Origin: an uncultured Clostridia bacterium
GTDB taxonomy: Bacteria; Bacillota; Clostridia; Oscillospirales; Acutalibacteraceae
Assembly (NCBI GenBank): GCA_937919155.1
Contig: CALFPM010000107.1
Span: forward strand, 1-15,924
Direction: 5' to 3'
Length of the DNA: 15,924 nucleotides
The translations under genes were made by a program, and so were the position numbers. Below, one piece after another: positions 1-7,925 of the stretch (the stretch's first letter is position 1; each line of letters begins with the position of its first letter). The notes below the pieces were generated by a model. That model was not told the origin of the DNA. It worked only from the letters and a program-made list of their open reading frames with translations, and searched no databases.

Positions 1-1295
1 GAATATGTTTTTCTGTCAAGCACGCCCTTGACGTCGATAATTACTTTGCTGTTATTTTCGCCGTTTGCGAGCATTGAATCGATATCGCTCATTGAGAAGC
101 TCATAAATTCAGTGTGACCTACTGCGATGATAACAGCATCCATATCTTTAACGGTGTTGATATCAACAAACTCAATTCCGTAGTGCTGCTTGCCTTCTTC
201 AGCATCTGCAACGGGGTCTGCAACAACGGGAGTGATGCCGTATTCACCCAGTTCGTTCATAATATCGATAACTCTTGTGTTTCTTGTGTCGGGGCAATTT
301 TCTTTGAATGTGAATCCGAGGATTGCAACCTTTGCATCTCTTACATTCTTGCCTGCAACAATGAGCTTCTTGACAACATTTTCAGCAACGTATTTGCCCA
401 TATCGTCATTGATTCTTCTGCCTGCAAGAATAACCTGGCTGTGGTAGCCTATCTGCTCTGCTTTATATGTAAGATAATAGGGGTCAACGCCGATGCAATG
501 TCCGCCGACAAGGCCGGGGAAGAACTTGAGGAAATTCCATTTTGTGCCTGCCGCTTCAAGAACTGCCTTTGTATCGATACCCATCTTGTTGAAGATAATT
601 GAAAGTTCGTTCATGAAAGCGATGTTGATATCGCGCTGGCTGTTTTCAATAACCTTTGCAGCTTCGGCAACCTTAATGCTTTCTGCACGGTGAACGCCTG
701 CCTCAACAACAAGCTCATAAACCTTTGCAACAACATCGAGAGTTTCCGCATCCATACCTGAAACAATTTTTACGATGGTTTCGAGTCTGTGTACTTTATC
801 GCCGGGATTGATTCTCTCGGGTGAGTAGCCGATTTTGAAGTCAACACCGCACTTAAGACCTGATTCTTTTTCAAGAATGGGTACGCACACATCTTCTGTT
901 ACACCGGGATAAACAGTTGATTCAAAAACAACGATTGAACCCTTTGTAAGGTTTCTGCCGAGAATACGGCTTGCACCCTCAACGGGTGAAAGGTCGGGAG
1001 TGTGGTCATCGTTAACGGGAGTGGGAACTGCAACAATGTGGAATTTTGCCTCGCGGAGCTTTGCTTCGTCAGATGTAAACTCAACAGTCGTGTTCTTGAT
1101 TGCTTCATCGCCTACTTCAAGAGTGGGGTCAATTCCGCTTTTGTAAAGATCGATTTTTTTTGCGTTGAGGTCATAGCCGATAACATCAACCTTTTTTGCA
1201 AATGCAACGGCGATGGGCATTCCTACATAACCAAGACCTACAAGTGAAATTTTTTCTTCTTTTGCGAGGATTTTTTCGTAAAGATTTGTATACAT
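1..1295 (-). CDS. UDP-N-acetylhexosamine 6-dehydrogenase (TviB/WbpO/CapL type), 3' end outside window
   Basis: Cytosolic NAD-dependent enzyme that oxidises C6 of a UDP-HexNAc to give a UDP-HexNAc-uronic acid, an acidic building block for surface polysaccharide. I read 431 codons on the reverse strand from ATG at 1295 with no stop before the window edge; the family is usually about 420-440 residues, so little is missing. Visible features are the Rossmann motif GLGYVG at residues 20-25, SPERINPGD near 158-166, which marks UDP-HexNAc rather than UDP-glucose dehydrogenases, and GGHCIGVDPYYL at 264-275 with the catalytic Cys267. The ribosome binding site AAGGAAGG overlaps the stop codon of the preceding glycosyltransferase gene, and the gap is 14 bases, so this is the most distal operon gene in view. 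Whether the substrate is the GlcNAc or GalNAc form cannot be told from sequence alone. Confidence 0.93.
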   Translation of the reverse strand, partial: MYTNLYEKILAKEEKISLVGLGYVGMPIAVAFAKKVDVIGYDLNAKKIDLYKSGIDPTLEVGDEAIKNTTVEFTSDEAKLREAKFHIVAVPTPVNDDHTPDLSPVEGASRILGRNLTKGSIVVFESTVYPGVTEDVCVPILEKESGLKCGVDFKIGYSPERINPGDKVHRLETIVKIVSGMDAETLDVVAKVYELVVEAGVHRAESIKVAEAAKVIENSQRDINIAFMNELSIIFNKMGIDTKAVLEAAGTKWNFLKFFPGLVGGHCIGVDPYYLTYKAEQIGYHSQVILAGRRINDDMGKYVAENVVKKLIVAGKNVRDAKVAILGFTFKENCPDTRNTRVIDIMNELGEYGITPVVADPVADAEEGKQHYGIEFVDINTVKDMDAVIIAVGHTEFMSFSMSDIDSMLANGENNSKVIIDVKGVLDRKTY

Positions 1296-1309
1296 AAATT
1301 TTACCTTCC

Positions 1310-2440
1310 TTATTTACACAAAGCGTTGATTTTTTTGAGATATGCTTCAATAACTTTTTCTCGCGAGAAATTTAATTTTATATATTCTCTGCCTTTTTCA
1401 CCCATGATTTTTCTTTCGTCATTGGGTATGGCGAGGAACTTTCTGATTTGTTCACAGAGGGCATCAACATCGCCGCCGTGATAGAGGAAACCTGTTTCTC
1501 CGTCAATGAAGGTTTCCTGACATCCGGGGTTGTCGGTGGAGATTATCGGCCTGCCGCTTGATGCGCTTTCAAGAAGCACATTGCTCATACCCTCGCCGTA
1601 GGTTGAGGGATGGATTGTAGCGTGGGATGCGGCAACGAAAGGTTTAATGTCTTTCTGACTGCCTCTGTATTTTACGATATCTTTTTCTTCAAGCTCCGAA
1701 AGCAGCTTTTCATAGTGCATTTCGGTTGGCTCGATGAATCCGAGCATATTGAATTCGGTGCATGGGTATTCAGCTTTTATTCTTTTTGCGGCTTCAATGT
1801 AATCATCAACACCCTTATCGTGCAGAATTCTGCCGATATAGTTGAACACAACTTTTTCGCCGTTTATGCCGTCACCGCCATCGGGATAAGGCTGGAGAGG
1901 ATAGCGCTCTGTGTTAACGCCTGAACCGGGGATGAGTCTGTGTTCACCCTTGACCATTCCTGATTCTTCCGCAAGCTTCATGTTGGTTGAATTCTGGAAC
2001 ATAACGCAAGCGGAGCGCCTGAATGAAAACTTGAAAAGTGACATTACAAGCTTCTGAATTAATCCGCCCTCATTCAGCACACTGCCGAATCCTGTAACGT
2101 TGCTGATAACGGGAATTCCGAGAATATAAGCGGCGATGCCTGCGTAAACGTTGGGCTTTGCCGTGTATGTCAGCACAACGGAGGGTTTGTTTTTCACGAA
2201 CAGCTTGAAATAATGAATGAACAGCTTTAAATCCGCAACAATGTTTGTGCCTCGTCTGTCGATAACGGGGTCATCATAGCGGTATTCAATGTGTTTCATC
2301 AGTTCAAACTTTTCGCCGTCAGGGCAGGAGATAAGCATCTCATAGCCTGAATTTATTATTTCTTCAATCAGTTCTTTTCTGAAGCAATAAATATCGTCAT
2401 CGTTATTCGTGAGAAGAGCGACAAGATGTTTTTTTTTCAT
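1310..2440 (-). CDS. GT4-family glycosyltransferase (CapM/PglA-like)
   Basis: A 376-residue retaining glycosyltransferase of the GT-B fold, predicted to add the second sugar to an undecaprenyl-diphosphate-linked sugar on the cytoplasmic face. The N-terminal half has TYTAKPNVYAG at 91-101 and NVTGFGSVLNEGG at 114-126, as in CapM/PglA-type enzymes acting on lipid-linked aminosugars. The C-terminal half has PGSGVNTERY at 171-180, YIGRILHDKG at 201-210 and the E-x7-E signature EGMSNVLLE at 283-291. The ATG at 2440 is preceded by AGAGGAA with good spacing and lies 12 bases after the initiating sugar transferase. That position, just after the enzyme that loads the first sugar, supports a role in the second transfer. 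The donor sugar is unknown; UDP-GalNAc would be a guess by analogy with PglA. Confidence 0.9.
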   Translation of the reverse strand: MKKKHLVALLTNNDDDIYCFRKELIEEIINSGYEMLISCPDGEKFELMKHIEYRYDDPVIDRRGTNIVADLKLFIHYFKLFVKNKPSVVLTYTAKPNVYAGIAAYILGIPVISNVTGFGSVLNEGGLIQKLVMSLFKFSFRRSACVMFQNSTNMKLAEESGMVKGEHRLIPGSGVNTERYPLQPYPDGGDGINGEKVVFNYIGRILHDKGVDDYIEAAKRIKAEYPCTEFNMLGFIEPTEMHYEKLLSELEEKDIVKYRGSQKDIKPFVAASHATIHPSTYGEGMSNVLLESASSGRPIISTDNPGCQETFIDGETGFLYHGGDVDALCEQIRKFLAIPNDERKIMGEKGREYIKLNFSREKVIEAYLKKINALCK

Positions 2441-2452
2441 TTTTATTTCCTC

Positions 2453-3136
2453 TTATCTGAAAACTGCAAGAACGGTTAATATCATTACCTTTGTGTCGTC
2501 AATGAAGCTGAAGCTTCTGATTGCCGCAAGGTTATATTTCATTTTGTCGGGCAGCACAACCTCAAGATAGGTTTTTTCAACATCCTCGGCGGCATCAAGA
2601 AGCTCATTTTCATCTTTGTAGTAAACGCTTGCTTCCGATGTTATGCCTGCGGGGAGAAGCAGGGTTGCCATCATTTCAGGTGTGTATTTTTTAACGTATT
2701 TGGGCACTTCGGGGCGTGTTCCCACAAAGGTCATTGTTCCTCTGAAAACGTCAATAAGCTGGCTGAATTCGTCAAGCTTATATTTACGGATGAATTTTCC
2801 CGTTTTTGTTATTCTTGAATCACCGCCTACGGTCAGCAGAGAGCCTTTGTCAGCATCCGTAACCATTGAACGGAATTTGAAAATTCTGAATTCCTCGCCG
2901 TACCTTGTAACTCTTGTCTGTCTGTAGAAAACGGGACCTTTTGAATCAAGCTTGATTGCAATTGCAAGCACCGCAAAAACAGGGGAGAGAAGCACAAGCA
3001 AGACGGATGAAACAACAATATCAAAAAGGCGTTTCAGCACAAGGCTTGCTTTTCTTTTCTGAAGAATGTCATAATATTCTTTAACTTCGGGTATCTGCAT
3101 TTCTGGCGGGAGCTTATCCCATTTGCGCAGTATCAT
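2453..3136 (-). CDS. Undecaprenyl-phosphate glycosyl-1-phosphate transferase (small, PglC/EpsL-like)
   Basis: Initiating enzyme that moves a phospho-sugar from a UDP-sugar to undecaprenyl phosphate at the inner face of the membrane, starting each repeat unit. It is a monotopic (small) phosphoglycosyl transferase: a 35-residue charged N-terminal extension, KRLFD, one hydrophobic re-entrant helix at about 42-64, GPVFYRQTRV, FRIFKFRSM, and the catalytic Asp-Glu dyad in KLDEFSQL (Asp122-Glu123), followed by FVGTRPEVPKYV. A GTG three codons further upstream (3145) is also open, but the purine-rich site AAGGGTGAG covers it and sits correctly for the ATG at 3136, so I chose 227 residues. The stop of the aminotransferase gene overlaps this site, implying tight translational coupling. 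That suggests the sugar made by the aminotransferase is the one loaded here, which is inference. Confidence 0.92.
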   Translation of the reverse strand: MILRKWDKLPPEMQIPEVKEYYDILQKRKASLVLKRLFDIVVSSVLLVLLSPVFAVLAIAIKLDSKGPVFYRQTRVTRYGEEFRIFKFRSMVTDADKGSLLTVGGDSRITKTGKFIRKYKLDEFSQLIDVFRGTMTFVGTRPEVPKYVKKYTPEMMATLLLPAGITSEASVYYKDENELLDAAEDVEKTYLEVVLPDKMKYNLAAIRSFSFIDDTKVMILTVLAVFR

Positions 3137-3140
3137 ATTT

Positions 3141-3149
3141 CTCACCCTT
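3141..3149 (-). promoter_or_regulatory. Ribosome binding site deciding the start of the initiating sugar transferase
   Basis: On the minus strand AAGGGTGAG starts inside the TAA stop of the upstream aminotransferase gene (3148-3150). Its core lies 8 bases before the ATG at 3136. The competing GTG start at 3145 lies within this site and has no site of its own, so the ATG is preferred. Confidence 0.6.
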
Positions 3150-4353
3150 AAATGTATTTTTTAACAACTTCTGCAAAGTTTTCGCAGACAGTTTCAACAT
3201 CGTCATCGGAAAGCTTTGTGTGCAGCGGGAGGGTAATTTCGTTTTTGAAGTAGTTATATGCATTGGGGAAGTCTGCAATATCCCAGCCGAGATTTTTATA
3301 GGCTGTCATCATGGGAAGAGGTTTATAATGCACATTGCAGGCAATTCCTCTTTCTGCCATTTCAGTTATGATTGCATTTCTTGTTTCTTCGGTAATTTCG
3401 GGAATTCTTGTTATGTAAAGATGACCTGAACTTGAGTGGTTTTCACCGTAGTGGTCAAGATGAATGATTCCGAGAGAATCACACATTTCATCGTATCTGC
3501 CGACTATATCTTTTCTTCTCTCCATGAGAGAGGTGTATCTTTCAAGCTGTTTCAGTCCTATTGCGGCGGTGATATCCGTCATATTGCATTTGTACCAGGG
3601 ACCGACAATATCGTATTCCCAGGCACCTGCTTTTGTTTTGGCAAGGGCATCCTTTGACTGACCGTGAAGACTGAAAAGCATATATTGCTTGTAAAGTTCT
3701 TCATTATCAATGCCGTCAATTGTTTTCCAGGTTGCGGCACCGCCTTCTGCGGTGGTCAGGTTTTTAACTGCATGGAATGAGAATGAAGTGAAATCTGCAA
3801 TCTGTCCTGCATTTTTGCCGTCTTTTGTTGCACCGAGAGCGTGGGCGCAGTCAGCACAGACCGCAATTCTGCCCATTGCGCCCTGAATATCATTTGTGGG
3901 TTTGAAAAGATGTTTTTTGTTTTCAACAGCGGCAAAAATTCTGTCGTAGTCACAGATAATACCTGCAAGGTCAACGGGAATGATAGCCTTTGTTTTTTCG
4001 TTTATAGCCGCTTCCATAAGGTCATAGTACATCTCAAATGAATCGGGCTTGCTGTCAATGAAGATAACCTTTGCGCCTGTATGGATTGCCGCCGATGCGG
4101 AAGCCGTATATGTGTAGGCGGGGACGATAACCTCGTCACCCTCACCTATGCCCAGCACCCTGAGATTCAGTTCAAGTGCCGCAGTTGCGGAGTTGAGGCA
4201 AGCAACCTTTTCCGTGCCGCAGTATGCGGCGAGTCTGCGCTCAAATTTTTTTGTGCGGGGGCCTGTTGTTATCCAGCCTGAGCGCATTGCTTCGCAGACT
4301 TCGTTTATTTCTGCCTCGGTGATGTCGGGAGGGCTGAAAGGTATGTTTGCCAT
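3148..4353 (-). CDS. DegT/DnrJ/EryC1/StrS-family PLP-dependent sugar aminotransferase
   Basis: A 401-residue type I fold aminotransferase, predicted to convert a UDP-4-keto-6-deoxy-HexNAc to the 4-amino sugar using glutamate as donor (PglE/EpsN/WcfR-like role). Supporting motifs are NSATAALELNL at 54-64 for cofactor phosphate binding, EVIVPAYTYTAS at 74-85, ADCAHALGA at 167-175 with the PLP-pyridine Asp168, SFHAVKNLTTAEGG at 192-205 with the Schiff-base Lys197, and the C-terminal VHYKPLP at 341-347. The segment around 143-163 (KNKKHLFKPTNDIQG region) is a small loop insertion before the Asp motif. ATG at 4353 has AGAGGT upstream and follows the dehydratase gene by 19 bases; the downstream transferase gene starts within its stop region. 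Neighbouring dehydratase supports the keto-sugar substrate. Exact stereochemistry at C4 (gluco or galacto product) is not visible. Confidence 0.93.
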   Translation of the reverse strand: MANIPFSPPDITEAEINEVCEAMRSGWITTGPRTKKFERRLAAYCGTEKVACLNSATAALELNLRVLGIGEGDEVIVPAYTYTASASAAIHTGAKVIFIDSKPDSFEMYYDLMEAAINEKTKAIIPVDLAGIICDYDRIFAAVENKKHLFKPTNDIQGAMGRIAVCADCAHALGATKDGKNAGQIADFTSFSFHAVKNLTTAEGGAATWKTIDGIDNEELYKQYMLFSLHGQSKDALAKTKAGAWEYDIVGPWYKCNMTDITAAIGLKQLERYTSLMERRKDIVGRYDEMCDSLGIIHLDHYGENHSSSGHLYITRIPEITEETRNAIITEMAERGIACNVHYKPLPMMTAYKNLGWDIADFPNAYNYFKNEITLPLHTKLSDDDVETVCENFAEVVKKYI

Positions 4354-4372
4354 GAACTGACCTCTTTTCGTT

Positions 4373-6352
4373 TTAATTTGTTTGTCTGTATGTGGGCACC
4401 ATTTCTTTGACCATAGCGGTTATGTCGCAACTGTTTTCATATGCCGTGAGCATAAGCTTTTCAAGTTGTTTCTGGAACAAATCTGTGTCAAATTTGATGG
4501 GATTGCCGATATGTATGAGCTTGTTGGGAGTGGTTTTAAGACCTTCTTCTTCCATAAGCTTTTCTTCATAAAGCTTCTCGCCGGGGCGGAGACCTGTGTA
4601 TTCAATCTTAATGTCCACATCGGGTTTGAGACCTGAAAGTTTTATGAGATTTCTGGCAAGAGTGTCAATCTTGACAGGTGAACCCATATCAAGAACGAAG
4701 ATTTCGCCGCCTTGAGCATCTGCACCTGCAAGAAGAACAAGGGAAACAGCCTCGGGGATAGTCATAAAATAACGGATGATTTCGGGATGAGTTACCGTTA
4801 CGGGACCGCCGTTTTCAATCTGATGCTTGAAAAGGGGAACAACGGAACCGTTTGAGCCGAGAACATTGCCGAATCTTACGGCAACAAACTCTGTTTTTAT
4901 GTGTTCGGGAACACCGCTGTAATTAACAGAACCTTCTTCCTCAAAATGGGTGAACATTCTGGGAATTTCGTTCTGCTTGTTCGTTTTGATTTTTGCATCA
5001 AAAGCCTGAATTACCATTTCGCAAAGGCGCTTGCTTGCGCCCATAATATTTGTGGGATTAACAGCTTTGTCAGTGCTGATAAGAACAAATCTTTCGCAAT
5101 TATTAACCATTGCCGCATAAGCTGTTTTGTAAGTGCCGATAACGTTGTTTTTTATTGCTTCACAAGGACTGGTTTCCATAAGGGGAACGTGTTTGTGTGC
5201 CGCTGCGTGGTAAACAATATCGGGATGGAAACGCTTGAACACACAGTCAAGTCTTCTTGAATCTCTGACAGAGCCGATAAGCACTTCAAGATTCATTTCA
5301 GGATACTTTTCTTTGAGTTCTTGCTGAATTGCATAAGCGTTATTTTCATAAATATCAAAAATAATGAGTCTTTCGGGTTTGTGCGCCGCAACCTGCCTGC
5401 AAAGCTCACTGCCGATTGATCCGCCGCCGCCCGTAACAAGGATGGTTTTGCCTTTGATAAGGTCGAAAACCTCTTTCATATCTGTGTTAATAGGATCTCT
5501 GCCAAGCAAATCCTCAACGGAAACATCTTTGAGAGCACCTGCCGTAATTCCGTCATTGACATACTGGTAAAAATCAGGAAGAGTCTTTGTTTCGCATCCC
5601 GTTTCTTTGCAGATGTTAACAATATCGCGGATGTTTTCCTTTGATGCGCTGGGCATTGCAATGTAAATGCGGTCAACGTTGTATTTTTCAACACTGTGAA
5701 GGATATCATCGCGTCCGCCAACAATCTGAACGCCGTCAAAATATCTGTTTTGTTTGTCCGGATTATCGTCTATGAAGCAAACAACCTTGTCTCTGTTGGC
5801 TCTTGTTTTCTGGATATTTTCCAGGAGCATTCTGCCGGCATCACCTGCGCCGATAATCATAACTCTGTGATATGAATGGGTTTCACCTGTGTTGGTTCCG
5901 AAAAACTGCGGAAAAGCAGAAAATATTCTGTATGAAAATCTTGCGGCAAGAAGTAAGAGAATCTGAAGTCCGGAGCCAATAAGATAATATGATATGGGCA
6001 TTCTTTGGAACAGAACGGTAATCAGCACAATATGAATCGCAGACACCGCAAGACTTCCGATTGCCGCTCTCATAAGTTCTCTTATGCTCACATATTCCCA
6101 CACACTGTGATACATACGCAATGCGTAGAAAACTATGAGACTGACTATTATATATATAGGAAGAAAGTTTACGTATGGATCAAGGTATTTTTCAGGTATT
6201 TCCGAAAATACGCCGTCAAACCTTATCCAAAGGGCAAAGAAATAGGAAATACTGATTGCCATGATATCATAAGCCATCAGGAAAACGGCTTTGATATGCC
6301 ATGTTGCGATATGAAATTTTCTTTTACCGGAAGCGGACTTCGACAACTTCAA
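4373..6352 (-). CDS. Membrane UDP-N-acetylhexosamine 4,6-dehydratase (PglF/WbpM/EpsC-like, two Rossmann domains)
   Basis: A 659-residue integral membrane nucleotide-sugar dehydratase that would turn UDP-GlcNAc into a UDP-4-keto-6-deoxy sugar, the first step toward amino-trideoxy sugars. The N-terminus has four hydrophobic helices (about 22-43, 62-79, 96-116, 121-136). A first Rossmann-like domain has IIGAGDAG at 166-173 and a second, catalytic SDR domain has TGGGGSIGS at 307-315, YHAAAHKHVPLME at 381-393, STDKAVNPTNIMGASKR at 426-442 and VRFGNVLGSNGSV near 492-504. Length is slightly above the usual 600-640, explained by an insertion at about 453-487. The start is TTG at 6352, the only in-frame start with a suitable ribosome binding site (AAAGGA, 10 bases upstream, overlapping the kinase stop codon). 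Next internal Met codons fall inside the first helix. Retaining versus inverting C5 activity cannot be assigned. Confidence 0.93.
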   Translation of the reverse strand: MKLSKSASGKRKFHIATWHIKAVFLMAYDIMAISISYFFALWIRFDGVFSEIPEKYLDPYVNFLPIYIIVSLIVFYALRMYHSVWEYVSIRELMRAAIGSLAVSAIHIVLITVLFQRMPISYYLIGSGLQILLLLAARFSYRIFSAFPQFFGTNTGETHSYHRVMIIGAGDAGRMLLENIQKTRANRDKVVCFIDDNPDKQNRYFDGVQIVGGRDDILHSVEKYNVDRIYIAMPSASKENIRDIVNICKETGCETKTLPDFYQYVNDGITAGALKDVSVEDLLGRDPINTDMKEVFDLIKGKTILVTGGGGSIGSELCRQVAAHKPERLIIFDIYENNAYAIQQELKEKYPEMNLEVLIGSVRDSRRLDCVFKRFHPDIVYHAAAHKHVPLMETSPCEAIKNNVIGTYKTAYAAMVNNCERFVLISTDKAVNPTNIMGASKRLCEMVIQAFDAKIKTNKQNEIPRMFTHFEEEGSVNYSGVPEHIKTEFVAVRFGNVLGSNGSVVPLFKHQIENGGPVTVTHPEIIRYFMTIPEAVSLVLLAGADAQGGEIFVLDMGSPVKIDTLARNLIKLSGLKPDVDIKIEYTGLRPGEKLYEEKLMEEEGLKTTPNKLIHIGNPIKFDTDLFQKQLEKLMLTAYENSCDITAMVKEMVPTYRQTN

Positions 6353-6362
6353 TCAAATCAAA

Positions 6363-6368
6363 TCCTTT
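6363..6368 (-). promoter_or_regulatory. Ribosome binding site deciding the TTG start of the dehydratase
   Basis: AAAGGA on the minus strand begins at the last base of the TAA stop of the upstream kinase gene (6368-6370) and precedes TTG at 6352 by 10 bases. An upstream in-frame TTG at 6361 is followed at once by a stop, so 6352 is the only plausible start before the membrane helices. Confidence 0.6.
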
Positions 6369-7891
6369 TACTGTTTTGTTTCTGTACTTTTTGAACTTCT
6401 ATGCTTTCTTTTGCTTTTGTGTTTATGGGATTCGCCGTAACCGTAGCCATATTTACCATAACCGTAACCATAGCCGTAGCCGTATTTACCGTAGCCGTAA
6501 CCGTAGCCGTAATAGCCATAGCCTGAGAAGCCTTGAACGGTACCGTTGAGCACACAGCCGAGAATACGTATGTCCGTGGACATAAGGCTGTCAAGAGTGC
6601 TTTTTACTCTTGAAATTCTGACTGCATCCTGATAGGTTACAAAAATTGCGGCGTCAGCGTACTGTGCAATAAACAGAGCATCTGAAATAAGTCCGCAGGG
6701 GGGAGTATCAACAATGATGTAATCATAAGAATCTCTGAGATTTTCAAACATCTGCTTTATGTTGCCTGAATTGAAATATCCGCTTTGTTCTTCTTCCGCA
6801 GGAGTCGGAATAAGGATACGAAGCTTGTATTTTTCCAGGTAAGCGATTTTGTAAAGATCGGTTACTGTTTCGTATTCTATGTTTTCTGTGTCAACTCCGA
6901 GGAGAGGGGCAACACTGGGATGTCTGATGTCACCGTCAACAAGAAGAATATTTTTGCTGTGATCCGCAAGAGCAACCGCAAGGTTGGTTGCAATGGTTGT
7001 TTTACCTTCGCCGGGAACGGAGCTTGTTGTCAAAATGATTTTTTCGTTTTCGTTAAGAGATGAAACGAAAACGTTTCTCAGCACACGGAATGATTCGGGA
7101 AAGCCGCTTCCGATATCAGGATTGTTGAAAAGAAGTGTTTTATCACCCGGCATTGCCCGTTTCTTGAACGTAACCTGAGGAATAACCGCAAGTGAATCAA
7201 GATTGAGCTGGTTTTTGATATCGGTTTTGGTTTTAACCGTTCTTCGCTGAAGGATATAAGCAAATATAAACAACAGTCCGAAGAATACTCCGATGATTGC
7301 GCCCTTGATGCCTTCACTCAAGTAGTTGGCTGAGTTGGAAGGAGATGTTGCAACTACAGGTTGTTTGAGAATCTCGAATGTTATGTTGCCCACAACATAT
7401 TTTGCAACAGACGGATAGTTTTCAAGTGCAGAAACCAAAACGTCATAAGTAAACTGAGGATCTTTTCCTCTTGCTGTAAGGGTAAACATATTGGTTCCGG
7501 CTACTGCTTCTGCACTGAGTTTTGCAGGCAGAGACGCAACACCGAGGTCTTCACGGATTGCTTCCTGGAGAAGGTTGCAGTTCAAAATGTAAGGAAAGGT
7601 TGATGAGAGCAAGGATGCTGTGGTTGAATCGTAATAGAAGGAATAAACCGAAACACCTGTAATCGAACCAACTGCATTCTGAGTGTTGACCGTAAGCGTT
7701 ACGCTTGAACGATATTCGGGAACGTAGTTGATTTTCTGGCTTATTGCACTGTAACTGCCGAACAATACCGCTGCGGCAACACAGACCCACCAGAATCTTT
7801 GTAACGCCTTTATAATATCATTCAGATATACCGAAACAAAAGTGTCTTTTACATTTTCGGTTTTCTGATTGTTTTTTGTGGTCTGATTCAT
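6368..7891 (-). CDS. Wzz-like chain-length determinant fused to BY-type tyrosine kinase, with Gly-Tyr repeat tail
   Basis: A 507-residue fusion equivalent to CpsC+CpsD, controlling length and export of the polysaccharide through a tyrosine phosphorylation cycle. Residues 33-51 and 195-215 are membrane helices flanking an extracytoplasmic Wzz domain; the Pro-rich stretch around 178-186 precedes the second helix. The kinase domain has a complete Walker A (SVPGEGKTT, 291-299, Lys297), Walker A' (ILLVDGDIRHP, 315-325) and Walker B (IIVDTPP, 392-398). Residues 457-486 are an almost pure Gly/Tyr/Lys repeat with 14 tyrosines, followed by a basic His/Lys/Arg/Ser tail. A TTG six codons upstream (7909) is open but has no ribosome binding site, whereas GAAAGAAAGA lies six bases before the ATG at 7891. 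The preceding kinase paralogue ends 34 bases upstream. Autophosphorylation of the tail is inferred from the family. Confidence 0.92.
   Translation of the reverse strand: MNQTTKNNQKTENVKDTFVSVYLNDIIKALQRFWWVCVAAAVLFGSYSAISQKINYVPEYRSSVTLTVNTQNAVGSITGVSVYSFYYDSTTASLLSSTFPYILNCNLLQEAIREDLGVASLPAKLSAEAVAGTNMFTLTARGKDPQFTYDVLVSALENYPSVAKYVVGNITFEILKQPVVATSPSNSANYLSEGIKGAIIGVFFGLLFIFAYILQRRTVKTKTDIKNQLNLDSLAVIPQVTFKKRAMPGDKTLLFNNPDIGSGFPESFRVLRNVFVSSLNENEKIILTTSSVPGEGKTTIATNLAVALADHSKNILLVDGDIRHPSVAPLLGVDTENIEYETVTDLYKIAYLEKYKLRILIPTPAEEEQSGYFNSGNIKQMFENLRDSYDYIIVDTPPCGLISDALFIAQYADAAIFVTYQDAVRISRVKSTLDSLMSTDIRILGCVLNGTVQGFSGYGYYGYGYGYGKYGYGYGYGYGKYGYGYGESHKHKSKRKHRSSKSTETKQ
6434..6523 (-). repeat. 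Hexanucleotide/33-base tandem repeat coding a (Gly-Tyr)n kinase tail
   Basis: Ninety bases code for 30 residues that are only Gly, Tyr and Lys. On the minus strand the basic unit is the six-base Gly-Tyr pair (GGCTAC or GGTTAC with variants). A larger 11-residue (33-base) period ends in Lys: the two lysines are 11 residues apart. Codon variation between units (GGC/GGT, TAC/TAT) shows the repeat is not freshly copied, but the array could still change length by slippage. Confidence 0.85.
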
Positions 7892-7925
7892 TTTAAATCT
7901 TTCTTTCAATAAAATTTATTTTTAA

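Noticed and set aside
114..602. Long plus-strand open frame of 162 codons
   Set aside because: It lies opposite the dehydrogenase gene; its translation is Cys/Asn-rich with no domain, and the minus strand reading gives an unbroken conserved enzyme.
6425..6530. Short repeats suggesting a CRISPR array or non-coding minisatellite
   Set aside because: No spacers; the repeats are in frame and encode the Gly-Tyr tail of a clear kinase gene.
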